The position numbers and the translations under genes were made by a program. From Coprobacter fastidiosus (GTDB taxonomy: Bacteria > Bacteroidota > Bacteroidia > Bacteroidales > Coprobacteraceae), in the NCBI RefSeq assembly GCF_030296935.1, contig NZ_AP028032.1, positions 310,001 to 374,000 on the forward strand: a DNA stretch of 64,000 nt. The letters are read 5' to 3'. Positions 36,131 through 46,000 of the stretch are shown here, piece by piece (positions within the stretch are counted from its first letter, which is position 1; the number at the start of each line of letters is the position of its first letter). The notes below the pieces were generated by a model. It was not told the DNA's origin, made no database searches, and worked only from the letters and a program-made list of their open reading frames with translations.

Positions 36131-38083
36131 ATGATTTCAATAGAAGGGTTATCGGTGGAATTTGGCGGAAATCCGCTTTTTGATGATATAACCTATGTAA
36201 TAAATAAAAAAGATCGAATAGCTCTGGTCGGGAAGAACGGTGCAGGAAAATCTACCATGTTGAAAATTATCGCCGGATTGCAACAGCCAACATCGGGGAC
36301 GGTGAATATTCCTAAAGATATGACGATCGGATATTTGCCCCAGCAGATGCAAATATCCGATTCGCGTACGGTAATGAAAGAGGCAGAACAAGCCTTTGCT
36401 CATATATTTGAACTTCAGTCTCGTATCGACCGTATGAACCGGGAATTGTCGAATCGAACCGATTATGATAGTCAGGATTATCATGATTTGATAGAGCGGG
36501 TTACAGATGCGAATGAGCAGTTAACGATGATCGGTGCTGCAAATTATCAGGCGGAAATAGAGAAAACATTAATGGGATTGGGATTCGTCAGAGAAGATTT
36601 CGATCGCCCGACATCTGAATTCAGCGGAGGATGGCGCATGCGTATCGAATTGGCGAAATTGCTTTTGCAGCGTCCGGATGTGCTGTTGCTTGATGAACCC
36701 ACCAATCATTTGGATATAGAATCGATTCAGTGGTTGGAAAATTTTTTGGCGACAAGAGCGAATGCCGTAGTGCTGGTCTCTCACGACCGAGCATTTATAG
36801 ATGCGGTGACAACTCGCACCATAGAAATTTCATTAGGTCGCATCTATGATTATAAAGTAAATTATTCCAAATATGTTCAGTTACGAGCCGAACGTTTAGA
36901 ACAGCAGCAACGGGCTTTTGAAAATCAGCAGAAGCAAATACAAGATACGGAAGCTTTTATCGAACGTTTCAGGTATAAAGCGACAAAGGCCGTTCAAGTG
37001 CAATCTCGTATTAAACAGTTGGAAAAAATAGATCGAATCGAGGTTGATGAAGTCGATACCTCTCGTCTTAATTTAAAGTTCCCTCCAGCACCTCGTTCCG
37101 GAGACTTTCCGGTTATAGCGCAAGGAGTAGGTAAGACCTATGGCAATCATGTTGTGTTTGCGAATGCTGATTTTACGATCCGGAGGGGTGAAAAAGTGGC
37201 TTTTGTCGGAAAAAACGGGGAAGGAAAATCGACATTGGTAAAGTGCATAATGGGAGAGATCGACTATGACGGAACATTGAAAATCGGTCATAATGTCAAA
37301 ATCGGGTATTTTGCACAAAATCAAGCACAGTTGTTAGATGAAAATCTGACGGTTTTCGATACGATAGATCGTGTGGCCGTAGGGGATATACGTACCAAAA
37401 TACGGGATATTTTAGGAGCTTTTATGTTTGGGGGCGAAGCATCCGATAAAAAAGTAAAAGTCTTGTCGGGAGGGGAAAAGACTCGGCTGGCCATGATCCG
37501 GCTTTTGCTTGAACCGGTGAATCTTCTGATTCTTGATGAGCCTACCAATCATTTAGATATGAAGACCAAGGACATTTTGAAACAGGCGATAAAAGATTTT
37601 AACGGCACAGTAATTGTAGTCTCTCATGACAGGGAATTTTTAGACGGTTTAGTTGATAAGGTCTATGAGTTCGGGAATAAGAGAATAAAGGAGCATCTGG
37701 GTGGCATTTACGATTTTCTGCAACGGAAAAAAATGGAAACACTACAGGACTTGGAGCGTAATAATAACGTTGGTTCGAAATCTGTCTCTAATAATTCCGG
37801 AGATAAGGAAATTTCGGAGACGAAGTTGTCGTATGAAGAACGGAAAGAATTGCAACGCCAGATAAAAAGATTGGAAAAAGCCATTGCGGATAATGAAAAA
37901 CGAGTTGAACAGATAGAGGCGGAAATACAATCTGTTGAAGAGCAATTGGCTTCTCCTGAGGGGGCTTCTGATACACAGCTTTATGAGAAACATGGAGCAT
38001 TGAAAAAGACTCTGGATGAAGTTATGGAGAATTGGACAGAACACAGTGAGCAACTTGAAAATTTGCGATTACAAGATTTATAA
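36131..38083 (+). CDS. ABC-F family ATPase (Uup/YdiF-like)
   Basis: 650 residues with two ABC domains on one chain and no membrane segment. The first Walker A is GKNGAGKS at 34-41 and its signature FSGGWRMR; the second site has GKNGEGKST and LSGGEKTR. Both Walker B boxes read LLLDEPTNHLD/LILDEPTNHLD. The linker between domains is rich in charge (P-site tRNA interaction motif region). A C-terminal coiled coil (about 570-650) is as in Uup/YdiF. ABC-F proteins bind the ribosomal E site and act in translation or antibiotic protection. The M13 peptidase gene begins 19 bases downstream, so the two are probably co-transcribed. Confidence 0.94.
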   Translation: MISIEGLSVEFGGNPLFDDITYVINKKDRIALVGKNGAGKSTMLKIIAGLQQPTSGTVNIPKDMTIGYLPQQMQISDSRTVMKEAEQAFAHIFELQSRIDRMNRELSNRTDYDSQDYHDLIERVTDANEQLTMIGAANYQAEIEKTLMGLGFVREDFDRPTSEFSGGWRMRIELAKLLLQRPDVLLLDEPTNHLDIESIQWLENFLATRANAVVLVSHDRAFIDAVTTRTIEISLGRIYDYKVNYSKYVQLRAERLEQQQRAFENQQKQIQDTEAFIERFRYKATKAVQVQSRIKQLEKIDRIEVDEVDTSRLNLKFPPAPRSGDFPVIAQGVGKTYGNHVVFANADFTIRRGEKVAFVGKNGEGKSTLVKCIMGEIDYDGTLKIGHNVKIGYFAQNQAQLLDENLTVFDTIDRVAVGDIRTKIRDILGAFMFGGEASDKKVKVLSGGEKTRLAMIRLLLEPVNLLILDEPTNHLDMKTKDILKQAIKDFNGTVIVVSHDREFLDGLVDKVYEFGNKRIKEHLGGIYDFLQRKKMETLQDLERNNNVGSKSVSNNSGDKEISETKLSYEERKELQRQIKRLEKAIADNEKRVEQIEAEIQSVEEQLASPEGASDTQLYEKHGALKKTLDEVMENWTEHSEQLENLRLQDL

Positions 38084-38102
38084 ACGTAATAATTAAATAA
38101 TA

Positions 38103-40136
38103 ATGAAACAATTATTGATTTTACCTTTGGTTGCCGGGGTCTTGGTTACCGGTTGTGCTCCTAAGCCCGGAGCGGAGAAAAATTTGGCTATTGATCCGTC
38201 TAATATGGATACGACAGTGGCTTGTGGAGAAGACTTTTATGAGTATGCGTGTGGAGGATGGATTAAAAAAAATCCGTTGAAACCTGAATATGCACGTTAT
38301 GGTTTATTTGATGTTTTGGCCGAAAACAATCAAAAACAGATGCGTGAGCTGATAGATGAGTTGGAGAAAGCTGAAAACGAACCGGGATCGGTTGCTCAAA
38401 AAGTCGGTGATTTATATAAAATGGGGTTAGACAGCGTTCGTCTTAATAAAGAAGGCGTTTCTCCTATTTCGGAGGCTTTGAAAAATATAGCTTCTTTGGA
38501 TGATAAAGCTGCTTTTGCATCTCTCGTTGCTCAAATGCATAAAGAAGGATCATCTCCTTTCTTTCAATTATATGTAGGTGCTGATGAAAAAAACAGTTCG
38601 ATGAACATTGTTAATTTATATCAGGGCGGCATGAGTATGGGAGATCGTGATTATTATCTGTCCGAAGACAGCGCTAACGTAAAAATTCGGGATGCATATA
38701 AAAAATATATAAATAAGCTGTTTACGTTGGCTGGTTATTCTGCAGAGAAAGCTGTTGCTGCCGAAAAGAATGTTATGAATATAGAAACGGCATTGGCTAA
38801 GGTTGCATTTTCTCGTGAAGAAACCCGGAATCCGTTGAAAAATTATAATAAAATGCCAATGACGGATTTTCTAAAGCAAATGAACGGTTTTGATTGGAAA
38901 TCTTATTTTTCTGCTTTGGGTTTGGACTCTTTAAACGAAATCAACCCTAATCAGTTACCTTTTATAAAAGGTATGGATGCTTTAGTTGGAGGTTTGACCT
39001 CTGAAGAAATCCGGGATTATTTGATTTTTAAGCAAATAAATACGGCTTCGTCTTATTTGAGTGATGATTTTGTTCAGGCGCGTTTTGATTTTTACGGTAA
39101 GGTTCTTTCCGGGCAACAAGAATTAAAACCTCGTTGGAAGCGTTCGTTGAGTGTAACGGACGGAGCTTTGGGCGAAGCGTTGGGTGAGATGTATGTCGCA
39201 AAATATTTTCCGCCTGAAGCAAAAGAACGGATGCTTAAATTGGTAGAAAATTTACGAATTTCGTTAGGTGAGCATATCGATAGTTTGGAATGGATGAGCG
39301 CAGAGACTAAGGCTAAGGCAAAAGAAAAACTTGCTGCTTTTTATGTAAAGATCGGTTATCCCGATAAATGGCGTGATTATTCCGGATTAACGATCGATCC
39401 GAAAAAATCATATTGGGATAATGTCCGAGAAGCTGCTATATTCGAGTCTGATTATATGTTGAGCGATGTAAATAAACCGGTCGATAAAACCCGTTGGTTG
39501 ATGAGTCCGCAGACAGTAAACGCTTATTATAACCCGACTACGAACGAAATCTGTTTCCCGGCCGGTATCTTGCAGCCGCCGTTCTTTTATATGGATGCCG
39601 ATGATGCTGTAAATTATGGAGGTATAGGCGTTGTAATCGGGCATGAAATGACTCATGGGTTTGATGATCAGGGTCGTCAATATGATAAAGATGGAAATCT
39701 GAAAGATTGGTGGACGGCAGAAGATGCGAAGCAGTTCAATTTGAGAGCGGACAAATTGGCTGATCAATACAGCAGTATTATTGTCCTGGATACAGTACAT
39801 GCAAACGGACGTTTCACATTAGGTGAGAATATTGCTGATCATGGAGGATTGCGGGTCTCTTATACTGCATTTAAAAATGCGACGAAGGGACAGGATTTGA
39901 AACCGATCGACGGATTTACTCCCGACCAACGTTTTTATTTGGCTTATGCAGGATTATGGGCGCAGAATATCCGGGATGAGGAGATATTGCGATTGACTAA
40001 GATCGATCCTCATTCTTTAGGCAAATGGCGTGTAAATGCTGCATTACGTAATTTGGAAAGCTTTTTTCAGGCTTTTGGAATTACGGAAAAAGATCCGATG
40101 TATATGAAACCTGAAGATAGAGTAACAATTTGGTAA
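38103..40136 (+). CDS. M13-family metallopeptidase, lipoprotein
   Basis: 677 residues with a lipoprotein signal (LVTGC, Cys18). The catalytic zinc motif is HEMTH (His514, Glu515, His518) and the third zinc ligand lies in ENIAD (Glu575, Asp579), both standard for neprilysin-type M13 peptidases. The N-terminal FYEYACGGWIKKNPL and the C-terminal WRVNAALRNLESFFQAF are also family marks. It should be held at a membrane facing the periplasm or the cell exterior and cut oligopeptides. Two tandem hairpins follow the stop. Confidence 0.95.
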   Translation: MKQLLILPLVAGVLVTGCAPKPGAEKNLAIDPSNMDTTVACGEDFYEYACGGWIKKNPLKPEYARYGLFDVLAENNQKQMRELIDELEKAENEPGSVAQKVGDLYKMGLDSVRLNKEGVSPISEALKNIASLDDKAAFASLVAQMHKEGSSPFFQLYVGADEKNSSMNIVNLYQGGMSMGDRDYYLSEDSANVKIRDAYKKYINKLFTLAGYSAEKAVAAEKNVMNIETALAKVAFSREETRNPLKNYNKMPMTDFLKQMNGFDWKSYFSALGLDSLNEINPNQLPFIKGMDALVGGLTSEEIRDYLIFKQINTASSYLSDDFVQARFDFYGKVLSGQQELKPRWKRSLSVTDGALGEALGEMYVAKYFPPEAKERMLKLVENLRISLGEHIDSLEWMSAETKAKAKEKLAAFYVKIGYPDKWRDYSGLTIDPKKSYWDNVREAAIFESDYMLSDVNKPVDKTRWLMSPQTVNAYYNPTTNEICFPAGILQPPFFYMDADDAVNYGGIGVVIGHEMTHGFDDQGRQYDKDGNLKDWWTAEDAKQFNLRADKLADQYSSIIVLDTVHANGRFTLGENIADHGGLRVSYTAFKNATKGQDLKPIDGFTPDQRFYLAYAGLWAQNIRDEEILRLTKIDPHSLGKWRVNAALRNLESFFQAFGITEKDPMYMKPEDRVTIW

Positions 40137-40157
40137 GTAATTTTATTTATATGAATC

Positions 40158-40190
40158 AAGCCGGGATTTTGCCAAGATTCCGGCTTTTTA
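40158..40190 (+). terminator. terminator after the M13 peptidase
   Basis: AAGCCGG (40158-40164) pairs with CCGGCTT (40180-40186), followed by TTTTTA. Confidence 0.8.
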
Positions 40191-40202
40191 ATTACAAAAA
40201 AT

Positions 40203-40236
40203 ACTCCGGTAAAAATATTATAATTATTACCGGAGT
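40203..40236 (+). terminator. second hairpin in tandem
   Basis: ACTCCGGTAA (40203-40212) pairs perfectly with TTACCGGAGT (40227-40236). The following bases are only partly T-rich. Probably a back-up terminator. Confidence 0.55.
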
Positions 40237-40262
40237 TTCCTGTTTATTTTAATCAAATCTTA

Positions 40263-40350
40263 GGACTTGTCTAAATTTTATTCGCGTCAGTTTTGAGAAT
40301 TCTTTTCAAGGATATTTTTCTGTTTTTACAAGAAGGATAGCGGGCTATCT
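40263..40350 (+). repeat. dispersed intergenic repeat, copy 2
   Basis: Begins GGACTTGTCTAAATTTTATT and continues through TTGAGAATTCTTTTCAAGGA, TATTTTTCTG and AGAAGGATAG. The reverse complement of 59285-59380 shows the same order of blocks with about three-quarters of bases alike by eye (TTCGTGCC, TTGAGGATTCCTTTC, AAGGATGTTTTTC, GAGAAGGA). No gene is encoded. Confidence 0.6.
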
Positions 40351-40433
40351 GATGAGTGAAAACGGGAAAAAAGACCGGAAGCAAACACAAAAATGACCTA
40401 ATAATATTTTGTCGGAAAATTTACGACAGGATT

Positions 40434-41795
40434 TTAAATAATGTCTTTTATCTCTTCAAGATTTTTTGCTACATCTTCGTCCGTTACTTCGCAATTTATA
40501 AGGTCTCCTGAGAAATATTGATCATAAGCCGCCATATCGATGAGTCCGTGTCCCGAAAGGTTGAACAATATTGTTTTCTTTTCTCCTGATTCTTTAGCTT
40601 TCTGTGCTTCTTGTATTGCTGCGGCAATAGCGTGAGATGATTCGGGTGCAGGAATAATACCTTCGGTACGAGCAAAAAGCGTTGCCGCCTCGAATGTATC
40701 TAATTGCTTGATATCTACAGCTTCCATGAGATTATCTTTTTTCAATTGGCTGACAATCGATCCGGCACCATGATAACGAAGGCCTCCGGCATGTATATTT
40801 GCAGGTGCGAAGTTATGCCCGAGTGTGTACATCGGGAGTAACGGGGTATATCCCGCTTCATCTCCGAAGTCGTATTGGAATCTGCCGCGTGTCAGTTTAG
40901 GACAGGAAGCCGGCTCGGCGGCAATAATTCGTATATCTCTACCTTCTGTCAGTTTATGACGTAAGAAAGGAAAAGATATTCCGGAAAAATTAGAACCTCC
41001 TCCGAAGCAACCTATGACGATGTCGGGATATTCACCTGCCATTTCCATTTGCTTTTCGGCTTCGAGACCTATCACGGTCTGGTGTAGCATAACGTGGTTT
41101 AAAACGCTTCCCAACGTATATTTGCAATTCGGGGTTTGCAGAGCTAATTCGATCGCTTCTGAAATAGCAGTACCCAAACTGCCCTGATAGTTAGGGTGAT
41201 CGGTCAGTATTTTACGTCCAGCCTTTGTTGACATACTTGGGGATGCAATTACCTGTGCACCGAATGTTTGCATGATAGAACGGCGATAAGGCTTTTGATG
41301 ATAGCTGACCTTTACCATATATACGGCCAGTTCGAGTCCGAATGTTTTGGCAGCATAAGAAAGTGCAGCTCCCCATTGTCCTGCTCCTGTCTCGGTAGTA
41401 ATATTGGTTACACCTTCTTTTTTACAGAAATAAGCTTGAGCTATCGCCGAGTTCAGTTTGTGTGAACCGATAGGACTTACACTTTCGTTTTTGAAATAAA
41501 TATGTGCAGGTGTATCTAAAGCTTTTTCTAATCCGTAGGCACGTACTAGTGGAGTAGGACGCCAGACTTTATACATATCCCGTATTTCATCGGGTATTTC
41601 TATCCATGCATCGGTTGTATTTAGTTCCTGATGAACCAATTCTTTTGCAAAAATCGGATAGAGATCTTCCGGTTGCAGCGGTTTTTTTGTTCCGGGATGA
41701 AGAGGTGGCATGGGTTTGTTTTTCATGTCCGCCACTATGTTATACCACGCTCTGGGGATGTCGTTTTCTTGTAATAAAAATTTTTTCGTATCCAT
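40434..41795 (-). CDS. TrpB2-type tryptophan synthase beta chain-like PLP enzyme
   Basis: 453 residues, longer than TrpB1 (about 395), as expected for TrpB2. The PLP lysine is Lys113 in GSHKLNSA, and the phosphate loop is FGGGSNFSG. TETGAGQWG, the substrate-loop motif, is intact. TrpB2 condenses indole with serine, or salvages indole, in the cytoplasm. No trpA or other trp gene is close, so it stands alone; the usual trp operon would be elsewhere. Start at ATG 41795. Confidence 0.92.
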   Translation of the reverse strand: MDTKKFLLQENDIPRAWYNIVADMKNKPMPPLHPGTKKPLQPEDLYPIFAKELVHQELNTTDAWIEIPDEIRDMYKVWRPTPLVRAYGLEKALDTPAHIYFKNESVSPIGSHKLNSAIAQAYFCKKEGVTNITTETGAGQWGAALSYAAKTFGLELAVYMVKVSYHQKPYRRSIMQTFGAQVIASPSMSTKAGRKILTDHPNYQGSLGTAISEAIELALQTPNCKYTLGSVLNHVMLHQTVIGLEAEKQMEMAGEYPDIVIGCFGGGSNFSGISFPFLRHKLTEGRDIRIIAAEPASCPKLTRGRFQYDFGDEAGYTPLLPMYTLGHNFAPANIHAGGLRYHGAGSIVSQLKKDNLMEAVDIKQLDTFEAATLFARTEGIIPAPESSHAIAAAIQEAQKAKESGEKKTILFNLSGHGLIDMAAYDQYFSGDLINCEVTDEDVAKNLEEIKDII

Positions 41796-42203
41796 AATAA
41801 GAGTTTTAGTTATGGTATTATTAGTTGACTTTTTTATCTGATGTTTTTTGTAAAATTATCTCAAACAAAAGAATCTTGAAACAAAGGAACAAATAATAAT
41901 TAAAAAATCAAACAAAAAGAAAGGATAATTCAATATTGATAAACAAATCGATCAAAAAATAATTTTTCGGTGAAATGATAGAATCTGTTTATAACCTATC
42001 TCGATTTTGTACGAATGTTTTTTGATACTTGTTTTCGATGGCGTTTTTTAGTTTTGTGTCGAAATGAGCCGTATATATAAAAAAGCAAAGAGAGGGACTA
42101 CTCACGTAGTATTCCTCTCTTTTAGAATTCATCACATTATGCTTATTTTAAAGTGCTAGAAAAGTTACGCATCACGCGCGACTATTTGAAAAGTGCGAAT
42201 TAA
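41796..42203. other. intergenic region between sodB and trpB2
   Basis: About 400 bases holding the sodB terminator (42087-42122) and presumably the promoter of the trpB2-like gene. No clear -7 box and no gene were seen in it. Confidence 0.45.
42087..42122 (-). terminator. sodB terminator
   Basis: AAAGAGAGG (42087-42095) pairs with CCTCTCTTT (42114-42122), with an inner ACTAC/GTAGT stem. On the minus strand GCTTTTTT follows. It lies 82 bases beyond the sodB stop. Confidence 0.75.
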
Positions 42204-42779
42204 TCAATACCTCTCTTCAACTACTTTCCAATCGATGATATCCCATAGACCATTTAAATGATCGGCTCTTCGATTTTGATAGTCGAGGTAATAGGCATGT
42301 TCCCAGACATCGAAAGTGAGAAGCGGTGTATATCCTTTTGTCATCGGATTGCCGGCATTTCCTTCTTTAATGATGTCCAGCTTGCCATCTTTATCTTTTA
42401 CCAGCCATACCCAACCTGATCCGAATTGGGCGACTCCTGCATCGACAAAAGCTTTTTTGAAAGCATCAAAAGAACCCCATTTTTCATCGATTGCCTTTGC
42501 TAAAGCACCTTTAGGTCCTTCGCTTTTGTGCGGAGTAAAACTGAAAAAGTAAAATATATGATTCCATGCTTGAGATGCGTTGTTGAATAAAGCTCCGTCA
42601 GCTTCTTTGATAATTGTTTCGATCGGTGTATCTTCATAAGGTGTATCCTTAGTCAGATTATTCAGATTATTAATATAAGTCTGTTCATGTTTGCCATAAT
42701 GAAACTCTATTGTTTTTTTACTGATAGCAGGTTCTAATGCATCATATTCGTATGGTAATTTGGGCAATTCGTATTTCAT
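42204..42779 (-). CDS. sodB: iron/manganese superoxide dismutase
   Basis: 191 residues, the normal size. The four metal ligands are His27, His74, Asp157 and His161 (DVWEHAYYLDYQ). Gln70 in NASQAWNH and the aromatic FYFF after His74 favour the iron type, although Bacteroidales members can be cambialistic. It removes superoxide in the cytoplasm. No signal peptide. Single-gene unit with a terminator downstream. Confidence 0.96.
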   Translation of the reverse strand: MKYELPKLPYEYDALEPAISKKTIEFHYGKHEQTYINNLNNLTKDTPYEDTPIETIIKEADGALFNNASQAWNHIFYFFSFTPHKSEGPKGALAKAIDEKWGSFDAFKKAFVDAGVAQFGSGWVWLVKDKDGKLDIIKEGNAGNPMTKGYTPLLTFDVWEHAYYLDYQNRRADHLNGLWDIIDWKVVEERY

Positions 42780-42988
42780 AATTCTATTTTTTTATCGTTG
42801 TTTATTAGTAAAACAAACTAACAGCGAAAAAGTTCTGTAATTGTTCGTTTTTTAATCTTTTTTTGCAAATAAAATCTTAAAGCTCTTTTAGTCAGTATTA
42901 TTCTATTGTTAGAAAAGCCCTTTTTTATTTGCTTTACTTAATAAACAGCCGTTGTCGGTAAAAGTTCTGTGAAACGGGAAAAAATAAT

Positions 42989-42996
42989 TACATTTG
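42989..42996 (+). promoter_or_regulatory. -7 box directly before the helicase-decarboxylase gene
   Basis: TACATTTG, only 9 bases before ATG 43006. If transcription starts 5-7 bases past the box, the mRNA leader would be only a few bases. The box covers an in-frame TTG (42994), which rules that codon out as a start. Confidence 0.5.
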
Positions 42997-43005
42997 CATA
43001 AAAGA

Positions 43006-46000
43006 ATGTATAGTGTGGAAGAGTTTTTGAAAGATCTTAATCCAAGTCAGCGGGAAGCTGTTTTATATAATGATGGTCCTTCACTTGTTATTGCCGGTGC
43101 AGGATCTGGTAAAACCCGTGTACTTACCTATAAAATTGCATATCTGTTGCAAACAGGCTACGCTCCTTATAATATATTAGCATTGACTTTTACCAATAAA
43201 GCGGCACGGGAGATGAAAGAGCGTATTTCCCGAATAGTAGGGGAAGATACTGCATCCCGTTTGTGGATGGGCACTTTTCATTCGGTGTTTTTGCGGATTT
43301 TGCGGACCTATGCCGATCGTATCGGTTTTGATTCTAAATTTACAATTTATGATAGTGCCGATTCTAAAAGTTTGATAAAAGCTATTATAAAAGAGAAAGC
43401 TTTGGATGACAAGCTTTATAAGCCAGCAACGGTTCAAGCTATTATCTCAAATGCAAAGAACGCCTTGATTACTCCTGGTGCTTATGCAGCTTCAAAAGAG
43501 TTGATAGAAGCGGATATTCGTTCTAAAAAACCGCTTATAAAAGATATATATGCAGAATATTGGAATCGTTGTGCTCGTGCGGGGGCGATGGATTTTGATG
43601 ATTTACTGCTTTATACCAATATTCTGTTTCGGGATCATCCCGATGTTCGGGATCATTACAGGAATATATTTCGGTTTATCTTGGTAGATGAATACCAAGA
43701 CACCAATTTTGCACAGCATCTCATTGTGCACCAATTGGCAAAAGATCACAATCATATATGTGTAGTAGGAGATGATGCGCAAAGTATTTATTCGTTTCGG
43801 GGAGCGAATATCAGCAATATTTTAAATTTGCGGACAGATTATCCCGGCTGCCGGACATTTAAATTAGAACAGAATTATCGTTCTACACGCATGATTGTAG
43901 CTGCTGCAAACAGCTTGATCGAAAAAAATAAAGAACAGATTCCCAAACATGTATTTTCGGATAATGACGAGGGGAGTAAAGTTGCTGTGTTGAATGCGTA
44001 TTCCGATTTTGAAGAGGGATATATGGTGGCGAACCGTATTTCCGAAATGCGTGCCATTTCGGGATTTTCGTATAGCGATTTTGCTATTCTTTACCGGACA
44101 AACGCACAATCCCGAATTTTTGAAGAAGCATTGCGGAAGAAAAATATTCCTTATAAAATATACGGGGGATTATCATTCTATCAAAGAAAAGAGATTAAAG
44201 ATATTGTCGCCTATTTTCGTATGACAGTCAATCCGCATGATGAGGAAGCTTTGAAGCGGATTATCAATTATCCTTCTCGGGGAATAGGAGATACTACTCT
44301 TCGCAAAATAGGTGAATGTGCCACGAAGCATAGCGTAAGTTTGTGGCAGGTTGTCTCTGATCCTCTCGCTTATGCCCTTTCTGTTAATAACGGCACATTG
44401 GACAAGTTGAAAAATTTCAAAGAGTTGATCGACTCTTTCAGGGAGGCAGCAGAGGAGAAAAATGCTTTTGATCTGGCAGAGCAGATAGTCAAACAGTCGG
44501 GAATTTTTGCAGCGGTATTTTCTGACCGTACTCCGGAGAATTTGAGCCGTCAGGAAAATTTGCAGGAGTTGATGAATGGAGTGCAGGAGTTTTGTTCTTT
44601 ACGTGAAGAAGAAGGAAACGAGTCGGTTTCATTAATCGATTTTTTGAATGAAATATCTTTGGCTACCGATCAGGATAATGATAAAGAGGAAAATAGCGAT
44701 AAAGTTACGATGATGACCGTTCACGCATCAAAAGGTCTTGAATTTACGAATGTGTTTGTCGTAGGTCTTGAAGAAGACCTCTTTCCGTCGGCGATGTGTA
44801 AGAGTAGTGAACGGGAAATAGAAGAGGAGAGACGGCTGCTTTATGTCGCGATTACCCGTGCGGAAAAAAATTGCATACTTTCGTATGCGGGTACTCGTTA
44901 TCGCAACGGAAGTCCTACAGCTATGCCTCCCAGCCGTTTTCTTAAAGACATGGATTCTCGATATTTATCTTTGCCTTCTGCCCTCAATGGCGATGAAAGA
45001 CCGGAAAGACGGGAGGTGGATCGTTTCTCTTCCGGAAATGTATTCAGTCGTGTACATAGTCGTCAATGGTCAGACGGGCAGGATTCTGTAAACTTGAAAG
45101 CCAAGAAGTCAGACCTTTATAATTCGGAACAGTACAGACCGCTTACACGAATGGAACAAGCTGTTTCCAAGGAGACGTCAGGAACATTGAAACAGATCGG
45201 AAACATACAGGTAGGAAGTGTGATACGGCATGATCGTTTCGGACGAGGAGAGGTTATCGATATTTCAGGAGATGGAGATAATGCTAAAATCGGAGTTGAA
45301 TTTGAAAATGTCGGTAAGAAACAATTACTGCTTAAATTCGCGAAATTTACCGTAATAGAAAATAAGATTATGGATATAGAAAAAATACCCTCGCCTTGTT
45401 ACGTGTTGGACGAGGCGTTGTTTCGTAAAAATTTAGAACTGATTCGTTCGGTTAAAGAACGTGCGGGAGTAAATATCATATTGGCGTTTAAGGCGTTTGC
45501 TTTATGGAAAGCATTCCCCATTGTACGGGAATATATTCCGTATTCAACGGCAAGTTCCGTATTCGAAGCCCGGTTGGCTTATGAAGAAATGGGGAGTCCT
45601 GCTCATACTTATTCTCCGGCATATATCGATGCCGATTTTCCGGCTATTATGAATTATAGCAGTCACATAACTTTCAATTCTCTCAGTCAGTTTCAGCATT
45701 TTTATCCTCAAATTTTAGCTGCTGGGAATAAAATATCTTGCGGATTACGTATCAATCCTGAATATTCGGATGTAGAGACAGATCTTTATAATCCGTGTGC
45801 TCCCGGTTCTCGATTGGGAATTGTTGCTTCTATATTAGGTGACGTATTGCCGCAGGGAGTCGAAGGTTTGCATTTTCATACGCTTTGTGAATCGTCATCG
45901 TATGATTTAGAAAAAACATTGGAGCAGGTAGAAAAAAAATTCGGACATTTATTACCGCAGGTTAAATGGTTGAATATGGGGGGCGGGCATCTTATGACTC

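Noticed and set aside
40434-41795. A trp operon
   Set aside because: Only a TrpB2-type gene is present; neighbours are a peptidase and sodB.
42994-42996. TTG as start codon of the helicase fusion
   Set aside because: It is part of the -7 box TACATTTG; ATG 43006 begins the normal family N-terminus.
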